From Phytophthora sp. 'mugwort' (Eukaryota > Oomycota > Peronosporomycetes > Peronosporales > Peronosporaceae): a stretch of 64,000 nucleotides of DNA. The notes below the pieces were generated by a model. The model ran no database searches, had not been told where the DNA came from, and saw only the letters and a list, made by a program, of their open reading frames with translations. Both the position numbers and the translations under genes were made by a program. Shown here one piece after another: positions 1-8,900 of the stretch (within the stretch, counting starts at the first letter, position 1; every line of letters starts with the position of its first letter). The stretch is taken from contig JAUCEF010000012.1 of the NCBI GenBank assembly GCA_033558025.1, positions 2,542,001 to 2,606,000 on the forward strand, read 5' to 3'.

Positions 1-27
1 CATGAGCCGTATTCAAGATTGCTTCAT

Positions 28-1772
28 TCAATATTTTAAGATTATCATCGAGATTTTTGCGCCTTTGCTGATCAAGTTTTTTACTTTCAACCAATTGTGC
101 GCTTCCTCATCATTTGATGGGAATGGATACTCAACTTCCTTGAGATATTTATCCAAATCCTCAAATCCATCGAGCAACGATAGGAATGTACCCATCCACC
201 TGATATTCCTCATCAATCCCTTCCACGCTTCTCCAGATACTTGCTTGTGTTTCCCATTTCTAATATTCAATGGTCTGGTCTCAGATGGCTCACCAAAATA
301 GTAGTCTGTATGCGTTTTAACACTATCTTTAACCTCAACGATTGGTTTGAGTCTAAACGGGATTTTAGTACCCTTTGAAGGAAGTTGCGTATAGTAATCA
401 GTTAAGATGTTTTTAGCATCGTTATCAGCGTTGGATAGGTTTTGATCCATATCTTCATCAATTCCAGCCATAATACCTTGACGTGCCTCACCTACGCCTT
501 CTGTGAAATCATTAACATCAATTTCTTTGTCTTCATCACCGATCATCTCTAAGTCAAGACCTTTCGACCTGACCATATCTCTACAAATGATTTGAGCGTA
601 AGTTGCCAATTGACCTTCTTGATGATAGCCGGCTTCATTTGATTACTTTCCTTACCGAAAACGCCAATAGTACTTCCCTTGATCCATACATAACCATTAG
701 CATCAAATGGTGTTGATTTGTTCGTTCCTTTAAGGATAGGAACAATCTTCTTCATTAAACCATTAGATTCAAGTAGTTCCTTATTTTTAGCAATGATCAA
801 GTACATTTTGGATTTACTATTAGACTGATCGGAAGTTGTAAAAGTTGAATTATCAAAGAGAAAACTGTCCTCAAGTCGTTGTTTGCATTGTTTATAGTCG
901 TCAAAAGAAGAAGCACTTGCTCTTTTGGATCCAATACGCTTCCATACTTGAAAAGGTGCATTTTTATCCTCTTTACCCATCTCATTTTGCTCATGTTTCT
1001 CATTGATATAATTGTTAAATCTAACATCGTTTGTGATGACAAATCCAATATGATCGTGTGTCTCTTCCCAATCAATGCTTGGAACCGAGACAATCTTGTT
1101 CAATCTAATACTGTATGTCTTAGCTCCGTTTCCAATATAATACTTTGTTAGCTGACGTCCATTAGAAGCAAGAGGATGAATACCCATTTGAGCAAGAATC
1201 GGATAAACCTCAAATATTTCCTCAACCGCTTTCTTAAATTCGTTTTGAGAGATTTGTTCATCATCGCTAAATAGAGTGTCAGGTGTTGGTGATGCATCCT
1301 CCCCAACAGCGATATCAACTGAAGGGATACTAATTCCTTCTATTGAAACATTAGATAGTGGTCTCTGTAATGGAGGGATACTAACACCATCCAGTTTAAC
1401 ATCGGAAAGTAATCTAACGTTAGGTTCTGTGTTAGTTCCAGCTGTTGATACCTCAGGGTTTATACCAGAGTTTTCATCACTGAGACTTTTTTTTAAGTCG
1501 GATTAAGCAATCGCCTGATCAATAATATCATTCAGGTTTTGCTTCACTGCATCAGGGATTGCTTCATCAGTGCCAACACCTGTATCAGTTTGGGTTGTTG
1601 CCGTCGTCTTCTTAGCTATCGTAGTGAAAGAATTGGATACATCAGTCGCCCACGATGTGCTCTGATACATCTCACGCTTGGTGTTAGCTTGTCGAACCCG
1701 TCGCTGAGCTTTTTCAAGTAGCTCCTGACGTTTCTGCTCTCTCTGAGCGCGGGATGTGAAATTTGGGAACAT
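28..1772 (-). pseudogene. Broken AT-rich viral/Polinton-like gene, function unknown
   Basis: On the minus strand a coding sequence starts at the ATG ending at 1772, six bases after the stop of the preceding gene (stop at 1778). It stays in one frame to about 549 apart from a TAA at 1503-1505, then continues in another frame from about 609 to 28. One nonsense codon and one frameshift therefore separate three open pieces (1503-1772, about 549-1502, 28-609). The N-terminus is a basic, coiled-coil-prone segment followed by a Thr/Gln-rich linker. The middle is Ser/Pro-rich and then more ordered; the end is Trp- and Lys-rich. I do not recognise the family. AT-rich codons and near-overlapping same-strand genes contrast sharply with the GC-rich esterase next door. 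This fits a compact virus-like or Polinton-like element, possibly the same one as the polymerase at 7.0-8.9 kb; that link is inference. Confidence 0.5.
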
Positions 1773-1777
1773 CGTAT

Positions 1778-3421
1778 CTATATGTTGCGAATCATAAAAA
1801 AATGAGTACTCAAATTAACAATAACTCGGCATGACTGAGTCGTGTCGGAAGTAGCATAAGAATGACAAATATGATTTCGCTCATTTAGAAGATTAAGATA
1901 TCGATCCTTGATACAATGGAATGGAACTCCAAATATATCTTCCAACTCATTTCTATACTTCTGATTTACAACAATTTTACGGAAAGTAGCGACAGCATCA
2001 AGATTCATCAACTCATTCTTGATACGACTAACCTCCTGAATGATCCAAAGCTTCTTTTGTAGCTGCGTCGAGCCGAGGTATTGCGAAGTGCCGGCGGGCA
2101 CTACGTTGAATCGATAGCTGTACACCGGCACGTCGTCGCGTGTCCACATGTGCGACATAAAGCGACGAGGGCCATGCTGATTGTTGTCTCCGGCGTATGC
2201 CTCCACGCGCTTGTACATGTATCCAAAGGATGTGTCGTTGCCTGGGCGTCCACGGAGCGTAGCGGGAATACCAATCTGTGGGATGTCGGGGTACATTTTC
2301 AGGAGCACCTCGGCCTCCTCTTCGCTGTAGCCCATTGTTGTAACCAGGTACTCGTAGAACTCCTCGGTTGTGTCAATCCCGGACTTGCCAAACGCAGTAC
2401 CCTCGTCAGAGTTGGCGCCATGCAGGATCGGTACGTGCACGAACTTGCCCTTGCCAATGAGTTTCGGGCCCACGTCCGTCAGGAAGTCGCCATCGACGGA
2501 CGGCGCGTACATTGCCGAAGTAGCGACAGAGCTGTTGAGAACAGCCGAGAGCGTATCAATCGGGACTTCGCGGAGGCACTCGACAGTGTCTTCTGCAGAG
2601 CTGCAATTCGTGGCATTGGTGATCTTGTTGTAGTAGACGTCCCAGGCAGACGCGTTCTTGAAGCTCTTCGGCCAGTAAGCGGAGGCGCCCGACTCCATCA
2701 CGGCACTACGAAAGAGGCCGTCGTCACGGCCGTCGTAGGCTACCAGCTGGTACCCAATGCTGCGAGCTCCAGCACTCTCACCCCAAACGGTGACCTTGCT
2801 GGTATCGCCACCGAAAGCCGCTATGTTCTCTTGTACCCAGTGCAGCGCCAGACGCTGGTCTTTCAGTGCGAGGTTGGTCACACCAGCCTTGTGAACAGCA
2901 GAGCCCGACAGGAAACCGAAGGCTTGTAGACGGTAGTTGAAGCTGACGCCGATGAATGGCTTGCCGGTTGCAATCGCCTCTTCCATGATGTAGGAAAGAT
3001 TGTAGCGTGGGTCACGAGCACCGCTCTGGGTGAGACCTCCGCCGTGAATCCACACACCGACAGGCAAATTGTCGCCTTCAGACACGTTACTCGGACGGAT
3101 TACATTGATCGTCAAGCAGTCCTCCGAGACGATGTTGTCCAGCACCCATGTATCGCTGCCGTAGCCGTAGCACATGGCGGCGTATTCCGTTGCGTTCTTG
3201 ACGTCTTTCCAGGTCGTGTTGAGCGGTTCCGGGTTCCGAAAGCGAAGGCTGTTTACGGGGGGTTGGGCGTATGGCATGCCGAGGAAAAGGTCCTGGTTGT
3301 AGGTGGATTGGTAGACACCCGAGTAGGATCCATTCTTAATCGTGACTGTCGGTGCGTCTGAGGCAGCGATGGGCGTAGCCAGCAGTGCAACCGCCGCGAC
3401 CAGGTACAGAAGATAACGCAT
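1778..3421 (-). CDS. Chimeric ORF: secreted type-B carboxylesterase N-terminus fused to AT-rich element sequence
   Basis: A 547-codon minus-strand frame. Residues 1-20 form a hydrophobic signal peptide ending near AASDA. Residues about 25-450 are a type-B carboxylesterase/cholinesterase-fold alpha/beta hydrolase: oxyanion HGGG at 126-129, nucleophile Ser216 in GESAG, acidic Glu340 in SDEGT, and several N-glycosylation sequons. Such enzymes hydrolyse carboxylic esters outside the cell. At about residue 452 (near 2065) GC-rich esterase sequence changes abruptly to AT-rich sequence and the frame continues for about 95 unrelated residues rich in Lys, Asn and Ile. The family normally has its catalytic His and C-terminal helices just beyond this point, so the chimera should be inactive. 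The missing C-terminus is found instead at 4769-5057, upstream of this start. The ATG at 3421 is chosen for the signal peptide. An intact paralogue elsewhere is likely but unseen. Confidence 0.8.
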   Translation of the reverse strand: MRYLLYLVAAVALLATPIAASDAPTVTIKNGSYSGVYQSTYNQDLFLGMPYAQPPVNSLRFRNPEPLNTTWKDVKNATEYAAMCYGYGSDTWVLDNIVSEDCLTINVIRPSNVSEGDNLPVGVWIHGGGLTQSGARDPRYNLSYIMEEAIATGKPFIGVSFNYRLQAFGFLSGSAVHKAGVTNLALKDQRLALHWVQENIAAFGGDTSKVTVWGESAGARSIGYQLVAYDGRDDGLFRSAVMESGASAYWPKSFKNASAWDVYYNKITNATNCSSAEDTVECLREVPIDTLSAVLNSSVATSAMYAPSVDGDFLTDVGPKLIGKGKFVHVPILHGANSDEGTAFGKSGIDTTEEFYEYLVTTMGYSEEEAEVLLKMYPDIPQIGIPATLRGRPGNDTSFGYMYKRVEAYAGDNNQHGPRRFMSHMWTRDDVPVYSYRFNVVPAGTSQYLGSTQLQKKLWIIQEVSRIKNELMNLDAVATFRKIVVNQKYRNELEDIFGVPFHCIKDRYLNLLNERNHICHSYATSDTTQSCRVIVNLSTHFFMIRNI

Positions 3422-3424
3422 GAA

Positions 3425-3447
3425 GGTGAAGTAAATGAAGCGGGATT
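3425..3447 (-). promoter_or_regulatory. Possible Inr-like core promoter of the carboxylesterase
   Basis: Just upstream of the ATG the minus strand reads a GCTTCATTTACTTCAC stretch, which resembles the oomycete Inr consensus (TCATTYYNC-like). Its distance from the start codon is short, so the match is only suggestive. Confidence 0.3.
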
Positions 3448-4768
3448 GTCACCAAGCTTGTCGTCAACTAGGGCGCTTGCGAGTAAGACAAAGAGTGAGG
3501 CCGCGATCTTCCGCGTCGCAAAGGAATGGTGTCCAAGGCAATAAACGAGCCGCGGGCAACTGCAAGTTGATGTTCGAGGAATGACTGCCGTCAACTCTCG
3601 GGTTACAAGCACATACATCCATATGAGTGTGTCCATGACAATACCCAAGCAGACCAGGAGGGATTCCGATTACCGGTAGTTCATGTGACGTAGGTTGGGA
3701 CTAACTAGCCTTGTGACGAGGCTGGGGCCGCCCTTGTCGACCTGCTGCCGATATGTGTTATTACTCTTGCAACTAGTTTAAATGACGTAATAATGATGAA
3801 TGTTAAGCTTGTAAAAAAAAAAAATGATGAAAGCCGTCGACACTTTTCGTTTGATAATCGTGCCCTCGCTTTTGTCGGTCACGATTTGCTTTGTGGTTGA
3901 AGCAGGAAAGGCCTAGTTGAAGCGGTAACGGTACACAATTACACAATCATTGATGGACACAAATGTACTGTATGTTCCTCTACTGGAGTTCAATTTTGTA
4001 GTACACTGTGCATAGATGTTCTAAGCGCGGTATACACCGGTTTGATGTACGCGATATTCTGCGGGACATTAATTGTATACAGCAACAAGCTCAAAGTTCA
4101 TAAACGACCATTTAGATGCCTGGAGGTGTGACCTAAATAAGCAGAACCTGCAGGGCTATATGTAGTAATCGCTCTTTTTTTGCAAAGTACGAAACAATAT
4201 CTCAGTCCGCAAGTTCTCCAACGTGTCTTCAGTTTCCTGTATACACAACCTCGTTAGTACAGTAATGCTGCACACTGAAGCCGTAGCTTTAGCTTGTGAT
4301 CCCCCACGTCCCTCTTTCATACTGTACAATACACAATCCATATGGCGGTTCTTTCTTGGATAGCCGTGAATATGTAAATTTGGGAATACCCGGGAACAGG
4401 TACGAACACAGCGGAGCGCTTTCGGTGATACTTTCAGCACACGCCGCAAATTCTTCGGGGTATCGCTAATATCGATTCGCTACCCTTGCTCGGTACACAA
4501 TTCGTGTGCAGAACGAACGTGTTCTCGCTCATCGAGCCAGGATGAGTGCAGCGGATACCGTCACTTCATACGGCCCCCATCATTATACGCTTCTCACAGC
4601 CGCTTGGTTCGCGCCCCGAACGAGGCAAGTTTGCGAGTCTGGACTAATCTACATCTGAATGCTAGTATAATACGGGGGGTCAGTTCTTCGCAAGTCACAA
4701 AGCTAAACTACTTTCGGCAAGTATTTATTGCTTCTCATTTTTCAAACTTCCTTTCACAAATACCCTGT
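3448..4768. other. Intergenic DNA between the two carboxylesterase parts
   Basis: About 1.3 kb with no convincing coding sequence. It holds the upstream region of the 3421 gene and the downstream region of the 4769-5057 fragment, plus a poly(A) run near 3814-3826. The open frame at 4156-4449 has no recognisable motif and is not called. Confidence 0.5.
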
Positions 4769-5057
4769 TTAGGCCGTGACATTATACAGGCTCATCAAGT
4801 ACGCGACGCCCTCAGCGCGGTATGTGTCCGGTGCGATGTAAGCGAACTCTGTCACGTTGGCGTCGAACACAATGTTCTGTGCATTGACGGACGTGTACTC
4901 AGGCCACTTCAGCGCCGTCACGCCGTTATCGTTCGGATTCTCGTGAACGATAAAGCTCGCCCAGATTCGAGTCATGATGCGCGCCAGCTGCTTGTAGCTC
5001 TCTGGTTTGCCGACGAACGGGTCCGTCGCCACCGAGTTGTTGTAACCGTCACCGAGC
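4769..5057 (-). pseudogene. Carboxylesterase C-terminal fragment
   Basis: A minus-strand frame open from about 5057 to the stop at 4769, in GC-rich codons. It reads from a LLGDGYNN start through an ARIMTRIWASF helix and a WPEYTSVNAQN segment, the typical end of secreted type-B carboxylesterases. It begins almost exactly where the esterase in 1778-3421 breaks off, so together they would make one C-terminally complete enzyme. Their order is permuted: the C-terminal part lies upstream of the N-terminal part on the same strand. Upstream of 5057 the sequence is AT-rich and non-esterase. Either two tandem paralogues were each cut at the same place, or an integration followed by tandem duplication or rearrangement (or an assembly join) produced this order. 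No start codon or signal peptide is present, so no functional product is expected. Confidence 0.75.
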
Positions 5058-5441
5058 AGGTTATAAGTAGTAATACTTGGAACATTACGCCGGCAGTTTT
5101 TTTACTTTCCGTAATTTACCATCGAGAACAATCCTGGAACCTTCTTTCGGACCAGGTGCTATTTTGACGACGCTACCTCTCGACCACCTTAGAGTGAAAG
5201 CAACGTCTTTTGGATCTTAGGGTAGTTTTAGAACCGCTCGACCGACAACATTCAAACTATATTGATAAAACAATAGATAGTTTTTTATTATCTTCTCTTA
5301 GCCACCAATCAGGAATAAGAAATCAGTCAGCGCCGCCAACTATGCTTTAGATCGCAAGCTTTGAGTTCTGCGATATGGTTAGATAGGAACTTGTCGAAGC
5401 GTAGTTGCCACACTGGATGGCTATGAGTTCACACTGGATGA
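5058..5441. other. AT-rich gap without a gene
   Basis: About 380 bases between the esterase fragment and the Uma2-C2H2 gene. It is A/T-rich, with no recognisable coding or structured element. It would hold the terminator side of the downstream gene. Confidence 0.45.
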
Positions 5442-6323
5442 CTATGAGTTCTCACGCTTGGCTAAGTACTTCGAAATAGATCTCTCCTCACGGTGCCATT
5501 CAGCATGAGCAGTCCATGAATTGCGCGATCGGAATCGCTTTCTGCATCCTCGCTCTGGGCAAGTAAAATCGACTTCATCTTCTGACGACGAACCCGAATC
5601 CTGGTTCAACACCATTTCCAACACAGGTGCGCGCATCCTGAAACCAGGAAGAACGTCGCCACCGTCAAGATCTCTCCACGCAGTGTTGTCAGAGCATTGT
5701 ACGTCTCCATTGTCGTCGAGATAGTACTCATACATCCGCTGAAAGTCTGGGCGTGGGTCGATCAGCCAACCCAACTGGACGCCGTGCTGGAAATATTCAT
5801 TTCGCATCTTTCGATCAAGAGCGCTGCGTTGAGAGCCTCGACCAGAGAGCTTATCAATCTCAACAACAAAGGTGGGAACAAAGGGATCGCCACGATACGT
5901 CCACATCTGTTCACGAGTCAAATTCCTGTCATCATCTCGCGGTGTGTATGCCACGTCGGGCATTCTCACGTTGGGCCCTCCGGGACGCTGCTCCAGAATG
6001 AACGCCCCTTGCGAGGTTGTCACTCTGCCTCCTTTTCCAGACCACGTCACCCAATTATTCAAAACCGTAGCGATCTTGGCCGCCACCTTCTCATTGCCAT
6101 ACACGACCATTCGAAAGGGGATGAAGCGACCTTCGTCGATGAAGAACGCCGGCTGCTCGCCAAAAACGGGGTTCACCAGTGGACCGAGCTTCTTCACGTG
6201 ATAATTCAACTGCTTCAGCTCCACTCCAGGATAGTCCTTGACGTAGCACAAAGTCGTCTTCGTTTCCAAGTCGCGCATGAGTCGCGTAAGGACGTCTTCG
6301 TGAGTTTTTTGCTTGTCCGCCAT
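5442..6323 (-). CDS. Uma2-like (DUF820) PD-(D/E)XK nuclease domain protein with C-terminal C2H2 zinc finger
   Basis: An uninterrupted 293-codon frame. The core (residues about 60-235) has the Uma2/putative restriction endonuclease pattern: an RMPDVAYTPR strand, FVVEIDKLS holding the acidic active-site element, a K-M-R-N-E-Y-F-Q-H-GV-LGWLIDP block, and a terminal D-GG-VLPGFR motif. The family is a PD-(D/E)XK nuclease fold, best known in bacteria and expanded in some oomycetes. After an acidic Ser/Glu/Asp linker, residues about 254-278 form one C2H2 finger (CPERGC...H....H) that should bind DNA or RNA. The combination suggests a zinc-finger-targeted nuclease-fold protein; catalytic activity and target are inference. 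The gene lies between AT-rich element blocks and ends with a clean stop. The ATG at 6323 is the first in frame and is preceded by a 16-bp triplicate repeat. It is one of the few intact genes here. Confidence 0.7.
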   Translation of the reverse strand: MADKQKTHEDVLTRLMRDLETKTTLCYVKDYPGVELKQLNYHVKKLGPLVNPVFGEQPAFFIDEGRFIPFRMVVYGNEKVAAKIATVLNNWVTWSGKGGRVTTSQGAFILEQRPGGPNVRMPDVAYTPRDDDRNLTREQMWTYRGDPFVPTFVVEIDKLSGRGSQRSALDRKMRNEYFQHGVQLGWLIDPRPDFQRMYEYYLDDNGDVQCSDNTAWRDLDGGDVLPGFRMRAPVLEMVLNQDSGSSSEDEVDFTCPERGCRKRFRSRNSWTAHAEWHREERSISKYLAKRENS

Positions 6324-6341
6324 CGCTGCTCTTTCTCACTG

Positions 6342-6389
6342 GTTGCTTTTCGACCGAGTTGCTTTTCGACCGAGTTGCTTTTCGACCGA
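6342..6389. repeat. Three tandem 16-bp repeats upstream of the Uma2-C2H2 gene
   Basis: The unit GTTGCTTTTCGACCGA occurs three times without gaps at 6342-6357, 6358-6373 and 6374-6389, starting 19 bp upstream of the ATG. It lies in the 5' UTR or core promoter and could be a protein-binding repeat or a slippage product. Confidence 0.9.
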
Positions 6390-6708
6390 GAAATTACACG
6401 ATGTGGTCCACACTTTTTAAAGTCGGTAGTCGTCGGACTTTCGGGTGATTTTCAAGTTTGGAGGAGGCTGACAAAAATGTGGAGCCAAGGCCTCATTGCA
6501 GAGAGCAAGCGACAAGCTTAATGCGGCAAAGGATGCCGGAGTTGTTTGAAAAGCGTGGCATACTGTTCGCCGTAAGACCGCAGGGGTGCAAGCGATATGT
6601 AGATTAGTAATACGCTTCGAAGTAGGCATAAAAAGTAATGAATGCGGAGCTTTGACTTCTATTATAATATTTTATTCCTGATAAATATGAAGTTAGTAAT
6701 ATACAAAG
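6390..6708. other. Intergenic DNA, transition to AT-rich element
   Basis: No gene seen. Composition shifts from mixed to strongly AT-rich from about 6640, with a TATAATATTTTATT-like stretch about 45 bases before the ATG at 6709 that could serve as a promoter for the element gene. Confidence 0.4.
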
Positions 6709-6978
6709 ATGACGTACTCACCTGAACAATACGAACTTAACAAAGAGCGAATCAAAGCCGCTCAAAAGCGGTACTATCTAAAAACAAGGGAAACGCGACT
6801 GGCTAAGCAGCGAGAATATGATGAGAAGAATCGCGAAGAAATTTGTGCCCGTAAGAAGAAGAATTACTTAAGTAAATCAGAACTTAGCCAAAGCGAACTT
6901 AACCAAAGCGAACTTACTAATTACTTTTTTTTTCTCAGATATAAAGTCAGCCCCAATATAAAGTCGATCCTGGTATAA
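6709..6978 (+). CDS. Small highly charged protein of the AT-rich element, unknown function
   Basis: An 89-codon frame. Residues 1-55 are dominated by Lys, Arg, Glu, Gln and Tyr in a heptad-like pattern (NKERIKAAQKRYYLK...), as seen in short basic coiled-coil proteins of large DNA viruses and Polinton-like elements. A Ser-Glu-Leu repeat (SELSQSELNQSEL) follows, made by a 15-base direct repeat at about 6880-6920. The C-terminal 20 residues run through AT-rich DNA into the TATAAAGTC repeats, so the real end may be earlier. It lies 61 bp upstream of, and on the same strand as, the polymerase remnant. The product could be nucleic-acid binding, but no known family is recognised. Confidence 0.4.
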   Translation: MTYSPEQYELNKERIKAAQKRYYLKTRETRLAKQREYDEKNREEICARKKKNYLSKSELSQSELNQSELTNYFFFLRYKVSPNIKSILV

Positions 6979-7002
6979 GGTCCGATAATTATAAAGTCGA
7001 TT
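6939..7002. repeat. Four imperfect TATAAAGTCGAT repeats before the polymerase remnant
   Basis: Copies at 6939-6950, 6956-6968, 6974-6986 and 6990-7002 share TATAA(A/G)GTC(C)GAT with roughly 17-bp spacing. They lie in the short gap before the ATG at 7040 and may be a promoter or replication signal of the element. Confidence 0.7.
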
Positions 7003-7039
7003 CTCACCAAATTAATATCGACAAAGATATATAGGCAAT

Positions 7040-8900
7040 ATGTTTGCATACGAACTCGCAAGATTAAAGAGATTAAATATCCAAGCTGTCAAATGGGGTA
7101 GCAGCTACAGGGTTAAGGTTCGAGGGAGAACTGGTAAGATGGTATATGTTAGCAACATTTCACGTTCAATGAACAAGAAATTGGTGGCTAAGCAGTACAA
7201 TGTTTCAGTTGAAACCCTTGAGAAGCATATGTCGCCTGACTATAAGGCTGATCCCAAGTACCGTTTTTACACTGGTAATCACATGGAATCACACCTATAT
7301 GAGGGTATCGAGGCTACTGATTTCTACGATAAGCTCGAGAACGTTCTTTCGACCCAGGCAAGTGCTTTTAAGGTAAATATTGCTCTTGGGTACGAACTTG
7401 TGAGCAAGACTGATCCTGATGACACTCGCTACTTCTACCCAAATCTCGCTAACACTTATGTATTCAATAAGCCTGTCGCAATCAACAGCAAGGCGGATAT
7501 TCGAAAGAAGGTGATTTCGGAAATTCGGTCTATGGAGTTGGCTGACAAGCTGAACTACCCCAGCTCCGGATATAAGCTTAAGGCGATCACTGCATTCAAG
7601 ATTTTTGTCTATCATGCCGCGACCATGCTCTTGGGGATAGCGATGCTGTTATTCCTAAGGTTATCCGCGAAAACAAGCATGTAATTAACTTCCCTAAGAC
7701 CAACAACAAGTGCGTCTTCCACTGCATCGCCTGGCACACATTCCAGAGCGCTAAGAAGGATCCTCGCAGAATTTAGGCTCAAGTGAAGGAGGCATTCAAG
7801 CGCTACTGCTCTTTCAAGGGGGTTAATTATACGTTGAGCCTATTTAGAAGCTTCAAGCCTATTGACCTACAGCTCGATGAGATTGAGGACTGCTTGCAAC
7901 TCGGTATTAACGTATATAGCATGGATGTAGCTACCGGAAATGTGGAATGCATTCGTAGGTCGGACAAGGGGTATGAAGCGATGGATATTCTATCACACGA
8001 GAATCACGCTCTCTACATCAAGAGCATCGATATGCTTCAGTCTAAGTATCAGTGCCCCAAGTGTGAAATGATTTTTGTGAGTGGTGAAAGATTTAAAAAT
8101 CACAAGAAAAATCAGTGCGAGCTTGTTAATACTGAGAGCTTCCCCGCTGAGCCAACTATCTACAAGCCAGCTCCTAACGCGATTCGATCACTGCTTACAA
8201 AGTATTCCGTTAAGGATGCTAACCAGTACATCGACCACTTCATTGTTTATGACTTTGAGGCAATCCTTAAGCCTACGGCGACTCAACACGGGGAGAATAC
8301 TGTCCTCACGAACGAACACATTCCGGTGTCTGTATCCGTAGCTGATAGCTTAACCGAGGATGTGCGCTGTTTGTAAATGACGATCCAAAGATGTTGCTTA
8401 TGGATATGTTCAAAAACATTGGTGATGTATCGGTGAAGATCCAACAGTACAATGTCGATAAGTATAAGTCGCTTCTGCAAAAAATCATCAATGCCCACGG
8501 TCTGACAGGTATGGACATTCCAGGCGTCAAGCTTGGTAAAAAGTACAAGATATCTGATGTGGAGATTTGGATTAATGAATGAAAGTATGATAGCTTCTTT
8601 CACTTCCATAGCAGCCTTGGCTTTGGTAAGCAGAGGTCCGACTACGGAAGACTTAAACAGCAGATTGATCAGGTACCAGTATTCGGCTTCAATTCGGGTC
8701 GATACGATATCAACTTGATTAAGAGCGACTTATTCACCATCATTGGTACTGACAACATCAAATCTGTTATCAAGAACCCCAGCTACATGTGCATCGCTAC
8801 ATCGAACATGAAAATGCTCGATATTAGCAACTATGTACCAGCTGGTACCAGCTACGATAAGTATCTTACGACATATCTCGGTGACTGCAAATGTGATGAC
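7040..8900 (+). pseudogene. Degenerate protein-primed family B DNA polymerase, Polinton/Maverick- or virus-like (N-terminal and exonuclease part)
   Basis: Successive plus-strand frames (7040 to about 7612, about 7613-8376, about 8370-8900) form one decayed reading frame with two frameshifts and stops at 7774 and 8580. The N-terminal part contains an NNKCVFHCIAWH segment like the Cys/His block at the front of Polinton-type polymerases. A C2H2 finger (CPKC...H....C) follows at about 8050-8120. Next come exonuclease motif I (YDFEA, about 8250), exonuclease motif II (FNSGRYDINLI, about 8685-8720) and a downstream LDISNYVPAGTSYDKY segment. The polymerase palm (SLYP and DTD motifs) is absent, because the sequence stops near 8900 at a junction with LINE DNA. 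The family copies the element's own linear DNA using a terminal protein. Virus-like versus Polinton origin cannot be settled here, and no terminal inverted repeats were found. Confidence 0.72.

Noticed and set aside
2081..2929. Long plus-strand open frame opposite the carboxylesterase
   Set aside because: It is the antisense shadow of a GC-rich gene whose minus-strand translation has clear catalytic motifs.
4156..4449. 97-codon minus-strand frame in the esterase intergenic region
   Set aside because: No domain, no homology to neighbours, no promoter-like context.
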